Below the pieces are notes generated by a model. The model saw only the letters and a program-made list of their open reading frames with translations, did not search any database and was not told the DNA's origin. From an uncultured Rivibacter sp. (GTDB lineage: Bacteria; Pseudomonadota; Gammaproteobacteria; Burkholderiales; Burkholderiaceae): a stretch of 60,728 nucleotides of DNA. Shown one piece after another: positions 44,284 through 52,718 of this stretch. The position numbers and the translations under genes are program-made. Every line of letters starts with the position of its first letter. Position 1 is the stretch's first letter. The stretch spans positions 1-60,728 of the forward strand of contig CAMLLU010000032.1 in NCBI GenBank assembly GCA_946480925.1, written 5' to 3'.

Positions 44284-45016
44284 GCTGTTGCTGCAGGCGC
44301 GGGAGGTGACGGTGCGCTTCGGCGGCCTCACCGCGGTGGACGGCGTGGACGCCAGCTTCGCCGCGGGTGAGCTGGTCGGCATCATCGGCCCCAACGGCGC
44401 AGGCAAGACGACCTTCTTCAATGCGATCTCGGGCGTGATCGCACCCACCTCGGGCCAGCTCGTGTGCGGCAGCCACGTGCTCACCGGCCGCGGGCCGCAC
44501 CACTACGCGGCCCATGGCATTGCGCGCACCTTCCAGACGCCGCGCGTGTTTGCCGACATGAGCGTGCGCGACAACGTGCGCTTCGGCATGCAGTTCGCCG
44601 GGCGCCACCGCGAAGGCGCCGACGGCTTGCGTGGCGAAGAAGAGATCCTCGCGATGCTGGGCTTGTCTGCACTGGCCTCGTTGCCAGCGGCGGCCATCAC
44701 GCCGTCGCAGCAGCGGCTGCTCGAGATCGGCATGGCACTCGGCACGCGCCCGCGCCTGCTGTTGCTCGACGAGGTGGCGGCCGGGCTCACCGAAAGCGAG
44801 GTCGACGCGATGGCGCAGCGCATCCGCCGCCTGCGCGACGAGCACGGCCTGGCGGTGGTGTGGATCGAACACGCGGTGACGACGCTGCTGAAGTACGTGG
44901 AGCGCGTGCTGGTGCTGCACCAGGGCCGCAAGATCGCCGATGCGGCACCAGCCGAGGTGGTGCGCGATGCGCAGGTGATCGAGGCCTACCTCGGCGACGA
45001 GATGGTGGGCGTGTGA
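44276..45016 (+). CDS. ABC importer ATPase, LivG type
   Basis: 246 residues. Walker [12 protein letters not shown], Walker B LLLLDEVAAGL and H-loop WIEHAV are intact. The usual signature (LS-Y/H-GQQR) reads ITPSQQRLLE, lacking the canonical glycine, an unusual substitution at the ATP-sandwich interface. GTG start with AAGGAGG seven bases upstream. Confidence 0.9.
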   Translation: MAELLLQAREVTVRFGGLTAVDGVDASFAAGELVGIIGPNGAGKTTFFNAISGVIAPTSGQLVCGSHVLTGRGPHHYAAHGIARTFQTPRVFADMSVRDNVRFGMQFAGRHREGADGLRGEEEILAMLGLSALASLPAAAITPSQQRLLEIGMALGTRPRLLLLDEVAAGLTESEVDAMAQRIRRLRDEHGLAVVWIEHAVTTLLKYVERVLVLHQGRKIADAAPAEVVRDAQVIEAYLGDEMVGV

Positions 45017-45071
45017 TGGGGACGAATGCGAAAACCTTCACCGCGGTGAATGAATTTGAGGGCCGCGCCCG

Positions 45072-45887
45072 ATGACCACGCTCACCGTCCGCAAGCTGCG
45101 CGCCGGCTATCACGGCTTCACCGTGCTGCAGGGCGTGGACGTCGACGTCGCGCCCGGCCTCACCGTCATCGTCGGCCCCAACGGCGCAGGCAAGACCACG
45201 CTGCTGAAAGCGCTCGCAGGCCTGTTGCCACGCGAAGGCGAGGTGCGCTTGAACGGCGAGCCGTTGACCGCGGTCGACGCCACCGCGGCCGTGCGCCGCG
45301 GCCTCGCGCTGGTGCCCGAAGGCCGGCAGCTCTTCGCGCAGATGACGGTGACCGAGAACCTCGAGCTCGGCGGCTGGCTCGTCTCGCGCGAGGAACGTGC
45401 GCGCCGCTTGAAGCAGGCCCTGGCCGACTTTCCGCGCCTGGCCGAACGCGCGCAGCAACTGGCCGGCACCATGAGCGGCGGCGAGCAGCAGATGGTGGCG
45501 GTGGCGCGCGCCTTGATGAGCGCGCCGCGCCTGCTGATGCTCGACGAACCGTCGCTCGGCCTTGCGCCGCGCATGGTCGATGAGCTGCTCGCCATCGTGC
45601 GGCGCATTGCCGATGCCGGCACCACGGTGCTGATGGTCGAACAGAACGTGCGCAAGGCACTCAGCACCGCCGACCGCGGCTACGTGCTCGAACGCGGCCG
45701 GCTCATGGCCGGTGGCGGCGCGCGCGAGCTGCTGCATTCCGACGTGATCCGCCATGCCTATCTGGGCGCGGGCACGACCCCCACGCCAACGCAACTGTCG
45801 CCCGGCCGTTCCGAAGACAGTTGCTCACCCCTCGGGGGTGGGCGCGGTACCCCGCGGCCGGGGCCAACATTTCTGGAGCCCACATGA
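45072..45887 (+). CDS. ABC importer ATPase, LivF type, with long C-terminal tail
   Basis: 271 residues; LivF proteins are usually about 235-240. Core features: Walker [12 protein letters not shown], signature [15 protein letters not shown], Walker [14 protein letters not shown] and VEQNV. After [11 protein letters not shown] the last ~35 residues are Pro/Gly/Ser-rich, encoded by DNA that also forms two hairpins. The stop overlaps the aldehyde dehydrogenase ATG. The tail may be an intergenic spacer that has remained open. Confidence 0.9.
   Translation: MTTLTVRKLRAGYHGFTVLQGVDVDVAPGLTVIVGPNGAGKTTLLKALAGLLPREGEVRLNGEPLTAVDATAAVRRGLALVPEGRQLFAQMTVTENLELGGWLVSREERARRLKQALADFPRLAERAQQLAGTMSGGEQQMVAVARALMSAPRLLMLDEPSLGLAPRMVDELLAIVRRIADAGTTVLMVEQNVRKALSTADRGYVLERGRLMAGGGARELLHSDVIRHAYLGAGTTPTPTQLSPGRSEDSCSPLGGGRGTPRPGPTFLEPT
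45791..45840 (+). promoter_or_regulatory. Two hairpins inside the 3' tail of the LivF-type gene
   Basis: GCAACTGTC (45791-45799) pairs with GACAGTTGC (45816-45824), a perfect 9-bp stem with a 16-base loop, followed by CACCC-N5-GGGTG-like pairing at 45826-45840. Together they precede the aldehyde dehydrogenase start by about 45 bases and could tune read-through, translation or processing. Confidence 0.5.
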
Positions 45888-47338
45888 CGCAAGACATCTC
45901 GATGCTCATCAACGGCGCACGTGTCGCCGCAGGCAATGGCGCCACCTTCGAGCGCCGCAACCCGATGGATGGCGAAGTCGCCACCCGCGCGCCGGCCGCG
46001 ACGCCGGCCGATGCGGTGAAGGCCGTGGACGCCGCGGCCGCCGCGTTCCCTGCCTGGAGCCGCATGGGGCCGGGCGAGCGCCGCGCCTTGCTTCTGAAAG
46101 CCGCCACCGCGCTGGAAGCCAGGACGCCGGCCTTCATTGCGGCGATGGCCGGCGAGACCGGCGCTTCGGCGCCCTGGGCCGGCTTCAACGCCCACCTCGC
46201 CGCGGGCATGCTGACCGAGGCGGCCGCGCTTACCACGCAGATCAACGGCGAGGTCATTCCTTCCGACGTGCCGGGCAGCCTGGCCATGGGCCTGCGCGTA
46301 CCGGCCGGCGTGGTGCTGGGCATCGCGCCGTGGAACGCGCCGGTGATCCTGGGCGTGCGGGCCGTCGCCACGCCGCTGGCCTGCGGCAACACCGTGGTGC
46401 TCAAGGGCAGCGAGCTGTGCCCGGCCACGCACGGCCTCATCATCGAAGCGCTGCAGGAAGCCGGGCTGCCCACGGGGGTGGTGAACTTCGTGACCAACGC
46501 ACCGGCCGATGCCGCCGCCGTGGTGGAGGCCATGGTGGCGCACCCGGCCGTCAAGCGCGTCAACTTCACCGGCTCCACGCGCGTGGGCAAGCTCATCGCG
46601 GCCACTTGCGCCAGGTACCTGAAGCCGGTGGTGCTGGAACTGGGCGGCAAGGCGCCGCTGGTGGTGCTGGACGACGCGGACCTCGACGCCGCGGTGAGTG
46701 CAGCCGCCTTCGGCGCCTTCGCGAACTCGGGCCAGATCTGCATGAGCACCGAGCGCATCGTGGTCGATGCCAAGGTGGCCGATGCCTTCGTGAGCAAGCT
46801 CGCCGCCAAGGCTGGCAGCCTGCCGCTGGGCGACCCGCGCAAGGGCCCGGTGGTGCTGGGCTCGGTGGTGGACCGCTCGACCGTGGAGCGCTGCAACGCG
46901 CTGATCGACGACGCGCTTGCCAAGGGCGCGAAGCTGGTGTGCGGCGGCAAGGCCGACAGCACGCTGATGCCGGCCACCGTGCTCGACCACGTGACGCCGT
47001 CGATGAAGATCTACCGCGAGGAGAGCTTCGGTCCGGTGAAGCCGGTGGTGCGGGTGAGTGGTGTCGACGAAGCCGTGCAGGTGGCCAACGACAACGAATA
47101 CGGCCTCTCCGCCGCCGTGTTCGGCCGCGACGTGGCACGCGCCTTCGAAGTGGCCAGGCGCATCGAGTCCGGCATCTGCCACGTCAACGGTCCCACGGTG
47201 CACGACGAGGCGCAGATGCCCTTCGGCGGCGTGAAGGGCAGCGGCTATGGCCGCTTCGGCGGCAGGGCCGGCGTGGAGGCGTTCACCGAGCTGCGCTGGG
47301 TGACGGTGCAGACGACGCCGCGGCACTACCCGTTTTGA
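45884..47338 (+). CDS. NAD(P)-dependent aldehyde dehydrogenase (vanillin/salicylaldehyde dehydrogenase-like)
   Basis: 484 residues. [23 protein letters not shown] (NAD site), general base E252 in [12 protein letters not shown], catalytic C286 in [14 protein letters not shown] and [15 protein letters not shown]. Sequence style is that of aromatic aldehyde dehydrogenases (Vdh group). It is co-translated with the LivF-type gene and is the likely second oxidation step after the GMC enzyme. The 3' end overlaps the convergent ptuB by 13 bases. Confidence 0.92.
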   Translation: MTQDISMLINGARVAAGNGATFERRNPMDGEVATRAPAATPADAVKAVDAAAAAFPAWSRMGPGERRALLLKAATALEARTPAFIAAMAGETGASAPWAGFNAHLAAGMLTEAAALTTQINGEVIPSDVPGSLAMGLRVPAGVVLGIAPWNAPVILGVRAVATPLACGNTVVLKGSELCPATHGLIIEALQEAGLPTGVVNFVTNAPADAAAVVEAMVAHPAVKRVNFTGSTRVGKLIAATCARYLKPVVLELGGKAPLVVLDDADLDAAVSAAAFGAFANSGQICMSTERIVVDAKVADAFVSKLAAKAGSLPLGDPRKGPVVLGSVVDRSTVERCNALIDDALAKGAKLVCGGKADSTLMPATVLDHVTPSMKIYREESFGPVKPVVRVSGVDEAVQVANDNEYGLSAAVFGRDVARAFEVARRIESGICHVNGPTVHDEAQMPFGGVKGSGYGRFGGRAGVEAFTELRWVTVQTTPRHYPF

Positions 47339-48003
47339 TTCGCCTCTGCGTTCGGAGCGTCTGACAAGCGTTGTTCAGCAAAACGGGCGAGAGCATGGCC
47401 GAAGTTGGGTGTGTGTCCATGCTCATCGCGGCGACGGTAGTGATCTCTCAGGCGGCACAACTCTTCAGGCGTCGCGGTTGCGAGAAAGGCGGGGTCAAAC
47501 ACTTGACCGACGATGGCTCTTCTCTGATTGTGCAGCGAGGGGGAGTCAAGCTTGAGCAAGCCGAGCATGTGAGCCGCTACGAAATCCGTTTCGTCGGTGA
47601 CGGAAATTCCGCCGTTCAGCAGGTAGAGAAATCGACCTTCGCATTTCGGGTCGAGCGGCGAAATGTGCTGCTCCTCGTCGAAGAGTGCCGCTTTGGCATG
47701 ACCACAGTGCAAAGGGGTAGCCGGCTTGAGCTCCCGAATGCATGAGGCATGCATGTTGTTGTAGTCCAGAGCCAGATCATCGCGTTGCTCTTGCGGCCGG
47801 AAATGCTCGATGTGGCTGTCTTCTCGATGCACGGTTCTGCCGCAGTAGCAACACACCCAGCCTTGTTCCCGTAGCAGTGATTCGTGAACCGCCTGCTTTT
47901 CCGGGTGCTGAAGCGTCGCGTAGGTTGGTTGCCAGTTGTCGTTTGCCCGTGCCTTCCATTGTTCAAAAATCTCGGGCGAGGCGTTCTTGACCACATGTTT
48001 CAT
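47326..48003 (-). CDS. ptuB: HNH endonuclease PtuB (Septu defence system)
   Basis: 225 residues. The HNH zinc region is QGWVCCYCGRTVHREDSHIE (C51/C52, C54, H64, H67) followed by FRPQEQRDDLALDYNNMHASC. This spacing and the flanking PLHCGHAKAALFDEEQHISPL and DPKCEGRFLYL are characteristic of the PtuB/retron-Ec78 HNH family. In Septu the PtuA ATPase controls this nuclease until phage infection. The ATG overlaps the ptuA stop in ATGA. Confidence 0.9.
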   Translation of the reverse strand: MKHVVKNASPEIFEQWKARANDNWQPTYATLQHPEKQAVHESLLREQGWVCCYCGRTVHREDSHIEHFRPQEQRDDLALDYNNMHASCIRELKPATPLHCGHAKAALFDEEQHISPLDPKCEGRFLYLLNGGISVTDETDFVAAHMLGLLKLDSPSLHNQRRAIVGQVFDPAFLATATPEELCRLRDHYRRRDEHGHTPNFGHALARFAEQRLSDAPNAEANQNG

Positions 48004-49283
48004 CGGCCCAGCACCTCTTTGCGCTGGAGCAAAGCTTGGGCACCTCCTAGCTCTGAAATGCCGGGGGCCAGATCGCTGAGCGCTCGGAGCTTGTCTTTTG
48101 CCTCAGCAAGTTCATTTCGCTCAAGCGCGGAGAACACCTCAGCCAATGCCCGCTCGACATCAGGCGTTCTGGCTGTTGCATCCATGATTTCTTCCAGCAC
48201 TTGACTGGAGTCCAGGCCGTAGCTCACCTGAGGGTGAGTGGTTGTTCCAGGCTGGAGAAGGATGATCTCTTCGGGCGTGAGTTCACCCAAGACTTGTGGG
48301 GAGTGACTTGCCGCTATGAACTGAATGGACGGGAACGCCGCCTTCAGGCCCGTAGTGATGTTTCGCTGCCACTTGGGATGCAGGTGCATGTCAAGTTCAT
48401 CGATGAGCACGACGCCTGTCGTTTCCTTCGCTACCTTGGTTCCAAGGTGTGGGTTGAGCAGGCAAGCGCGCCGCGCTATGTCCGATACAAGACCAATGAC
48501 TGCGCGTTGCCCGTCGCTCAAGTATTCAAAAGGCGTTGGGTCGCCATAGCCGGGATTCCAGTCAGCCAGCAGACTCTTCTTCCTGATGTCATAGCGAAGT
48601 CCCTTGATGCCTTCCACGGCTGCTGCCAAAACAGAATTGACGATCGCAAGCTCATCGTCTTGAATGCTGTCAAACGCCCCGCCCGTTTCGGATGCGGCTT
48701 GAACGCGTTCGAGACTCTTCGCTATTGCCCAACCCTGAAGGGCCGAGGCGTCCAGCGAGGCGTTCCACCACTGGACGTAGGCATCGAAGCGTGAATTCCT
48801 CTGTGTCGCCGCAACCATTTCATGCGGTGACGCGTCGTTCCAGTGTCGGTCGGCGCGATAGAACAACACCAACGGCAGACTTGCATTCGTCTTGTCTTGA
48901 AGCTGAGACCAAATCTGTCCGGGAGAGGTGCCCATAGTTATTGGGCTGCTGGCTTGGTCGGTCTTGGTCAATGTCCACGTGCATTCGGTGCCGAACGCTT
49001 CGGAACGCGCAGCGATTGATACCGGAAACTGCGGCTCAAAGCGAAGCCGGCCACTCGTATCAATTGCCTGTACGCGCACGTCGCGGCTCTCTGAAATGGG
49101 CAAGTGGTGACCGTTCAACGATAAATACTGAGTAAGGCCGCTGAGGGCGTCACAGGCTGCTCGTAGGAGCGATGTCTTGCCACTTCCGTTGACACCGACC
49201 ACGACGTTGAATCGTGCAGTGAAGTCGATGCTCAAGTCAGCATGGCCTCGGTAGTTCACGAGCCTTAGGGCGTGCAGTTTCAT
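48000..49283 (-). CDS. ptuA: AAA/ABC-type ATPase PtuA (Septu defence system)
   Basis: 427 residues. Walker A VVVGVNGSGKTSLL (28-41), signature-like EYLSDGQRAVIGLV, Walker B GVVLIDELDMHLHPKW and switch His in AASHSPQVL. This is the overcoming-lysogenisation/RecF-like ATPase architecture of PtuA. C-terminal region DSSQVLEEIMDATARTPDVERALAEVF is helical. Start at MKLHALRLVNYRG with GAGG eight bases upstream; the frame is open for eight more codons. No reverse transcriptase or msr-msd RNA is adjacent, so this is stand-alone Septu rather than a retron. Confidence 0.9.
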   Translation of the reverse strand: MKLHALRLVNYRGHADLSIDFTARFNVVVGVNGSGKTSLLRAACDALSGLTQYLSLNGHHLPISESRDVRVQAIDTSGRLRFEPQFPVSIAARSEAFGTECTWTLTKTDQASSPITMGTSPGQIWSQLQDKTNASLPLVLFYRADRHWNDASPHEMVAATQRNSRFDAYVQWWNASLDASALQGWAIAKSLERVQAASETGGAFDSIQDDELAIVNSVLAAAVEGIKGLRYDIRKKSLLADWNPGYGDPTPFEYLSDGQRAVIGLVSDIARRACLLNPHLGTKVAKETTGVVLIDELDMHLHPKWQRNITTGLKAAFPSIQFIAASHSPQVLGELTPEEIILLQPGTTTHPQVSYGLDSSQVLEEIMDATARTPDVERALAEVFSALERNELAEAKDKLRALSDLAPGISELGGAQALLQRKEVLGR

Positions 49284-49426
49284 CAGGATCCTCGTATGAC
49301 GCAGCAAGTCTATTCCCGTCTTTCCACGGGAACTATGGAGACTGGGCTGCAGCTCCTGGAGTCATCCGCGCAAGGTCGTGTTCTTGCGCATGCTGCATGG
49401 CGGCGGCGCGTCGAGTGGTGTGGTGT

Positions 49427-49765
49427 TCACCCCTTCCAATGGAACTTGTGCAGCAGCCGATGCACGACCGGCGTGAGCAGCAGTGCCGCGGTGACGATGA
49501 ACACCAGCCCGGCATACAGCGCGTAGCAGCCCGCGAACAGCTTGCCCGCGGTGGTGGCCGGTGCGTTGACCGGCCCCATGCCGCCCAGCAGCATCGCAGC
49601 GTTGAGGAAGGCGTCGACCCAGGGCAGATGCTCGAAGCCGTGGTAGCCGGCCATGCCGATCGCCAGGGACGCCAGCAGCAGGGCCGCCGCCAGGCCGCCA
49701 TGCGTGAGCAGCCGCCGCACGAAGGCGGCGCGGGGCAGCGGGGCGTGCTGATGCGACTCGTACAT
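49427..49765 (-). CDS. Two-helix channel-like membrane protein
   Basis: 112 residues. First helix GGLAAALLLASLAIGMAGYHGF, re-entrant-like FLNAAMLLGGMGPV, second helix FAGCYALYAGLVFIVTAALLL, basic tail HRLLHKFHWKG. The GGMGPV filter-like loop between two helices is reminiscent of two-TM potassium-channel relatives, but ion selectivity is unproven. Twelve bases downstream of the dienoyl-CoA isomerase-like gene on the same strand. Confidence 0.72.
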   Translation of the reverse strand: MYESHQHAPLPRAAFVRRLLTHGGLAAALLLASLAIGMAGYHGFEHLPWVDAFLNAAMLLGGMGPVNAPATTAGKLFAGCYALYAGLVFIVTAALLLTPVVHRLLHKFHWKG

Positions 49766-49777
49766 CGCCCGCCTCAG

Positions 49778-50620
49778 TCAACGTTCGGCAAAGCGGTGGA
49801 TCGGGCGCAGCTCGTCGAAGGCCGGCGGCGCTTCGCCCTTGCGGGCGCCGATGGCGAGCTTCAGGTTGTCGGTCTGCCAGAAGCCGGCCTGCAGCAGGGC
49901 CATCTGCTCGAGGCTGTCGCGCACCGAGTGGTCGCGTGCGTAGTTGAGCGCGTGCTTGCTGCCGGCAATGGCCACGGGCGGCTTGGCGGCGATCTCGGCG
50001 GCGCAGGCCAGCGCGGCCTCCACCATCTGCGCCTGCGTGTCGAACACCTCGCTCACGAGGCCGCTGGCCAGGGCCCTGGCCGCGGGCAGGCGCCGGCCGG
50101 TGTAGGCCAGCTCGCGCAGCAGGCTGTGGCTCATGAGCTTGGGCAGGCGCTGCAGCGAGCCCAGGTCGGCCACCATGCCGATGTTGATCTCCTGGATGCA
50201 AAAGAAGGCGTCGGCCGTGCAGTAGCGGATGTCGCAGGCCGCGGCCATGTCGAGCGCACCGCCGATGCAGCCGCCGTGGATGGCGCAGAGGACGGGCAGG
50301 CGCAGCGCTTCGAGCTGGTTGAACACCTGCTGCATGTCGAGCAGCTCGTCGACGATGTTGGCGCGGCCCACGGCCGAGGCGTCGTCGAGCGCGATGCTGC
50401 CGCTGCCGAAGGTCTCGAGCGCCATGCCGGCGCTGAAGTGCTTGCCGGTGGAGCTGACGACCAGCGCCCTCACGCCCGCGCTGTTGCGGTGCAGCGAGCC
50501 CAGCACGGTTTCGAGCTCGCGCCAGAACGTGGGGCTCATGGTGTTGAGCGCATCAGGCCGGTTGAGTACCAGATGGCCGACGTTGGCCTGCACTTGGTAA
50601 CTGAAGCAACTGAGTTCCAT
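49778..50620 (-). CDS. Enoyl-CoA hydratase/isomerase family, dienoyl-CoA isomerase-like
   Basis: 280-residue crotonase-fold enzyme. Oxyanion-hole region GKHFSAGMALETFG and AIHGGCIGGALDMAAACDIRYC; acidic pair in CIQEINIGMVADLGSLQRLPK, where the Glu and Asp match those of delta3,5-delta2,4-dienoyl-CoA isomerase (ECH1 type). This type moves double bonds during oxidation of unsaturated fatty acids. No other fatty-acid oxidation gene is adjacent. Confidence 0.87.
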   Translation of the reverse strand: MELSCFSYQVQANVGHLVLNRPDALNTMSPTFWRELETVLGSLHRNSAGVRALVVSSTGKHFSAGMALETFGSGSIALDDASAVGRANIVDELLDMQQVFNQLEALRLPVLCAIHGGCIGGALDMAAACDIRYCTADAFFCIQEINIGMVADLGSLQRLPKLMSHSLLRELAYTGRRLPAARALASGLVSEVFDTQAQMVEAALACAAEIAAKPPVAIAGSKHALNYARDHSVRDSLEQMALLQAGFWQTDNLKLAIGARKGEAPPAFDELRPIHRFAER

Positions 50621-50849
50621 GGCTTTACCCGTGAACGAATTGGCGACAGGCCGCGATTCTGCGGCGTTTGCCGCAGTCGCTGCCCAAAAACGGGGCAGGA
50701 AAACCCCAAGTGCGGTACCCCCCCAACGCGCCTACAGTCCGCCCCACTCGCCGCGAGCCCACAGCCCGCGCAGGCGGGGGACTGAGGAGACAAGCGAAGA
50801 ACACCAGAATCAACAGACAGCATGGCTTCAAGACAAAGCCACTCTCACA

Positions 50850-50882
50850 GGGCGCCGGCCTCCCCCGGCGCCCTTTGTTTTT
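50850..50882 (+). terminator. Intrinsic terminator upstream of the Crp/Fnr gene
   Basis: GGGCGCCGG, a six-base loop and CCGGCGCCC form a 9-bp stem directly followed by TTTGTTTTT. It reads on the plus strand, ends only 34 bases before the regulator's ATG, and has no annotated gene in front of it. A short RNA or attenuated leader ending here is likely. Confidence 0.8.
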
Positions 50883-50915
50883 GGGCTCCGCTGTCGCGCC
50901 AGGTTTGCATTCGAG

Positions 50916-51614
50916 ATGCCGAAACAAGCACCGACACGAACGCTGCAGGAGATGCTCGCCGCCTCTACCTGGGGTCGGTTGCTCACGCCCGCGGAATTCG
51001 ACGCCGTGGTGCACGAGGCGCACGAGCGGCACGTGCCGCACAACGGCTACATCGCGCGCATGGGCCACCCGGTGGAACACTGGATCGGCATCATCGAAGG
51101 GCTGGGCAAGATGTCGGTGGCCACGGCCGACGGCAAGACGTCCACGCTGGCCGGCGTGTGCGCCGATGCCTGGTTCGGCGAAGGTTCGCTGCTCAAGCGC
51201 GAGCCGCGCCGCTATGACGCGGTGGCACTGAGGCCCACGCGCATCGCGCTGGTGCCGGCGGCCACCTTCCAGCGCCTGCGCGAGACGAGCCTGCCCTTCA
51301 ACCACTACCTGCAGACGCTGATGAACGCGCGGCTGGGCCTGTTCATCGGCATGCTCGAAGGCGGGCGGCTGCTGAGCCCCGATGCACGCGTGGCGCGTTG
51401 CCTGGCGCAGCTGTTCAACCCCGACCTCTACCCCGACCCGGGGCCGTTCGTGGACCTGCGGCAAAGCGAGATCGGGCTGCTGTCGGGGCTGTCGCGTCAG
51501 CGCGTGAACACGGCCTTGCACCAGCTCGAGCGCATCGGCCTCATACGCGTCGAGTCGCGCGGGGTGATGGTGCTCGACCTGCAAGGGCTGAGGCACTACG
51601 CCAGCGCGGGCTGA
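50916..51614 (+). CDS. Crp/Fnr-family transcriptional regulator
   Basis: 232 residues. Cyclic-nucleotide-binding-like barrel (EHWIGIIEGLGKMSVATADGKTSTLAGV...GSLLKREPRRYDAVALRPTRIALVPAATFQRL), long dimer helix and C-terminal winged HTH (DLRQSEIGLLSGLSRQRVNTALHQLERIGLIRVESRG). No Fnr-type cysteine cluster is seen. Start MPKQAPTRTLQEML; the frame is open to 50619 but with low-complexity sequence that spans the terminator. Confidence 0.88.
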   Translation: MPKQAPTRTLQEMLAASTWGRLLTPAEFDAVVHEAHERHVPHNGYIARMGHPVEHWIGIIEGLGKMSVATADGKTSTLAGVCADAWFGEGSLLKREPRRYDAVALRPTRIALVPAATFQRLRETSLPFNHYLQTLMNARLGLFIGMLEGGRLLSPDARVARCLAQLFNPDLYPDPGPFVDLRQSEIGLLSGLSRQRVNTALHQLERIGLIRVESRGVMVLDLQGLRHYASAG

Positions 51615-51669
51615 AGCCCGCCGCTATGCTGCGCGGCTTTGCGCCTGCGCGTGTTGCTGCGCCTCCTCC

Positions 51670-51699
51670 TGCGCCCTCTCTTGCGCCCTCTCTTGCGCC
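51670..51699 (+). repeat. Short tandem repeat before the TSUP gene
   Basis: Two exact 12-bp units TGCGCCCTCTCT (51670-51681, 51682-51693) and a partial third. The run fills the position where a promoter or ribosome site for the gene at 51709 would be expected. The unit count could vary between strains. Confidence 0.8.
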
Positions 51700-51708
51700 A
51701 TTACCCAG

Positions 51709-52470
51709 ATGTTCGATCTCGTCGTCGTTTCCCTTGCTTCGCTGTTTGCCGGCTTCGTCGATGCCATCGTGGGTGGCGGCGGGTTGATCCTGGTGCCGGC
51801 GTTGTTCGGTGTGTTCCCGAACGCGGCGCCGGCCACGCTGTTCGGCACCAACAAGGGTGCGGCCATCTGGGGCACGGGCTGGGCCACGGTGCAGTTTTCG
51901 CGCAAGGTGCAGATGAACTGGCCTGCGCTGCTGCCAGGGGCGGGCGCCGCGCTGGCCGGCAGCTTTGCCGGGGCCTGGGTGGTGACGATGGTGCCGCCCG
52001 ACGGCCTGCGCCGGGCGCTGCCTTTCATCCTGCTGGGCGTGTTGCTCTACACGCTGGCCCGCAAGGACCTGGGCCGCGAGCATGCACCGCGTTTTGCGGG
52101 GCGCGGTGAGGCGGCGGTGGCCGCGACCATCGGCCTCGTGATCGGCTTCTACGACGGCTTCTTCGGCCCGGGCACCGGCAGCTTCTTCGTCTTCCTGTTC
52201 GTGAGGCTGCTGGGCTACGACTTCCTGCATGCCTCGGCGAGCGCGAAGCTGCTCAACACCGCCACCAACTTCGCCGCGCTGGTGCTGTTTGCGTGGAAGG
52301 GCCACGTGTGGTGGCACATCGCGGTGGTGATGGCGCTGGCCAACGTGGCGGGCAGCCTGGCCGGCATTCGCCTGGCGCTCAAGCACGGCGCGGGCTTCGT
52401 GCGCGGCGTGTTCATCGCGGTGGTGAGCGCGCTGATCCTGAAGACGGGCTACGACGCGTTCGTGCGTTGA
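51709..52470 (+). CDS. TSUP-family (TauE/SafE) anion transporter
   Basis: 253 residues, seven to eight transmembrane helices with the family's paired motifs GFVDAIVGGGGLILVPAL near the N-terminus and GFYDGFFGPGTGSFFVFLFVRLLGYDFLHASASAKLLNTATN in the middle. Members export or import sulfite, sulfoacetate or related anions. The substrate is not deducible. The tandem repeat just upstream leaves no clear Shine-Dalgarno. Confidence 0.9.
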   Translation: MFDLVVVSLASLFAGFVDAIVGGGGLILVPALFGVFPNAAPATLFGTNKGAAIWGTGWATVQFSRKVQMNWPALLPGAGAALAGSFAGAWVVTMVPPDGLRRALPFILLGVLLYTLARKDLGREHAPRFAGRGEAAVAATIGLVIGFYDGFFGPGTGSFFVFLFVRLLGYDFLHASASAKLLNTATNFAALVLFAWKGHVWWHIAVVMALANVAGSLAGIRLALKHGAGFVRGVFIAVVSALILKTGYDAFVR

Positions 52471-52488
52471 AGTGAACCCCCGAATCCG

Positions 52489-52579
52489 TTCACCACAGAG
52501 ACGCGGAGAACGCGGAGGACCGCAGAGAAGATCTGCATTTCTCCGCGAATCTCCGCGTCCTCTGCGCCTGCGCGGTGAA
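52489..52579. repeat. Dispersed intergenic repeat (copy 3, full inverted repeat)
   Basis: Left arm begins TTCACCACAGAGACGCGGAG and right arm ends TGCGCCTGCGCGGTGAA; the arms are imperfect inverses of each other over ~40 bases. This is the most complete copy in the window. Copies at 35821-35880 and 42410-42450 are partial. Confidence 0.75.
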
Positions 52580-52646
52580 GGCTGTCGAGTCCCGTTTCAT
52601 GCGTCGCGGGTTCGCGCGCAGCGCGGTGGAGCAACTGAAAAACAAG

Positions 52647-52668
52647 AGAGCCCGGCAGTGCCGGGCTC
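52647..52668. terminator. Intrinsic terminator of the outer-membrane protein gene
   Basis: AGAGCCCGGCA and TGCCGGGCTCT form an 11-bp perfect stem with no loop beyond the central turn, followed on the minus strand by TTGTTTTT. It lies 50 bases past the stop of the barrel gene; the plus-strand side has a short T-rich tail as well. Confidence 0.82.
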
Positions 52669-52718
52669 TTCTTCGCGGGTGCTGGTCAGCCTGTCACCAG
52701 GCTTGTCTTCAGTTCAGT

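Noticed and set aside
45758..47326. 522-codon minus-strand frame
   Set aside because: It is the complement of the aldehyde dehydrogenase gene, whose catalytic Glu and Cys motifs are unambiguous.
47326..49426. Retron with PtuAB effectors
   Set aside because: No reverse transcriptase gene and no plausible msr-msd region lies on either side; the neighbours are an aldehyde dehydrogenase and a channel-like gene.
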